A DNA stretch of 64,000 nucleotides from Galbula dea (Eukaryota > Chordata > Aves > Piciformes > Galbulidae). The stretch covers positions 186,001 to 250,000 of the forward strand of contig VWZX01010570.1 of NCBI GenBank assembly GCA_013399015.1, written 5' to 3'. Below the pieces are notes generated by a model that saw only the letters and a list, made by a program, of their open reading frames with translations, was not told where the DNA came from and ran no database searches. Position numbers and translations under genes: made by a program. Shown here one piece after another: positions 63,916-64,000 of this stretch (the first letter of the stretch is position 1; every line of letters begins with the position of its first letter).

Positions 63916-63994
63916 ATGTTCCTCAAGCTGGCGGTCGTGGTGCAGGTGCTGTCGCTGTTGGCGAGCCGGGTGCATGGCTTCCCGAAACCCGGGG
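63916..63994 (+). CDS. SCG3: Secretogranin III, coding exon 1 (gene continues beyond the window)
   Basis: SCG3 is a granin of dense-core secretory granules. It binds cholesterol-rich granule membrane and chromogranin A, and so helps sort hormones at the trans-Golgi (family knowledge). The exon encodes 26 complete codons: a signal peptide with basic start and hydrophobic core (MFLKLAVVVQVLSLLASRVH), a small-residue cleavage region, then GFPKPGG, which matches the mature N-terminus AFPKPGG of human SCG3 as recalled. A donor (GGGG then GTAAAG) follows with one base of the next codon used. The ATG has A at -3. Only this exon is in view, so the call rests on the short FPKPGG match, the signal peptide, the exon end at the expected place and the syntenic neighbourhood. 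Confidence 0.82.
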
Positions 63995-64000
63995 GTAAAG

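Larger units (their letters stand above)
63395..64000. promoter_or_regulatory. SCG3: CpG island at the SCG3 promoter / first exon
   Basis: GC- and CpG-dense DNA from about 63.4 kb to the window edge, containing the SCG3 start codon at 63916 and the split RE1 described separately. No clear TATA box was seen. Confidence 0.85.

Noticed and set aside
63319..63975. 218- and 159-codon minus-strand frames opposite SCG3, and an 83-codon plus-strand frame at 63747-63998
   Set aside because: These are CpG-island frames of skewed composition overlapping the SCG3 first exon in other frames; the signal peptide plus FPKPGG frame is the meaningful one.
1..64000. tRNA, rRNA, CRISPR, prophage or bacterial-type operons
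   Set aside because: Nothing resembling these was seen; the window is ordinary vertebrate nuclear DNA.

Overview
This window is vertebrate nuclear DNA, almost certainly from a bird. The genes are split by spliceosomal introns, the dispersed repeats are nearly all CR1 LINE fragments with the typical avian 3' end (a GGTCCCTTCCAAC-like block followed by ATTCTGTGAT), and the protein genes match a group that lies on human 15q21.2. There are no operons, tRNA/rRNA genes or CRISPR arrays.

Layout. From 1 to about 31.2 kb no coding exon could be found; the stretch is AT-rich and holds several CR1 pieces and one 602-base assembly gap (15016-15617) that falls inside a long minus-strand CR1. The plus-strand exon at 31179-31741 is the last coding exon of TNFAIP8L3 (TIPE3), a phosphoinositide-binding protein; its 5' exon is not in view and probably lies to the left. 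From 39.1 to 58.0 kb, on the minus strand, all 21 coding exons of AP4E1 (epsilon subunit of the AP-4 trans-Golgi adaptor complex) can be placed. They join into one 1149-residue frame, starting in a CpG island at about 57.6-58.5 kb. At the right edge, inside a second CpG island (about 63.4 kb to the end), is coding exon 1 of SCG3 (secretogranin III), plus strand, cut off just after its splice donor.

Relationships. TNFAIP8L3 and AP4E1 are convergent, and AP4E1 and SCG3 are divergent, about 5.9 kb apart start to start. In human (from memory) the order is SPPL2A, AP4E1, TNFAIP8L3, CYP19A1, GLDN, DMXL2, SCG3. One inversion of the AP4E1-to-DMXL2 block would give exactly the order and strands seen here. 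The three products do not form one pathway, although AP-4 and SCG3 both act at the trans-Golgi.

Most interesting items: (1) AP4E1 intron 11 has no GT-AG ends but fits a U12-type AT-AC intron with a textbook donor and branch site; (2) the 5' region of SCG3 has two perfect REST/NRSF half-sites separated by 7 instead of 2 bases, a non-canonical expanded RE1; (3) the synteny breakpoint between AP4E1 and SCG3; (4) a four-cysteine cluster in the AP4E1 appendage domain that human AP4E1, as recalled, lacks.
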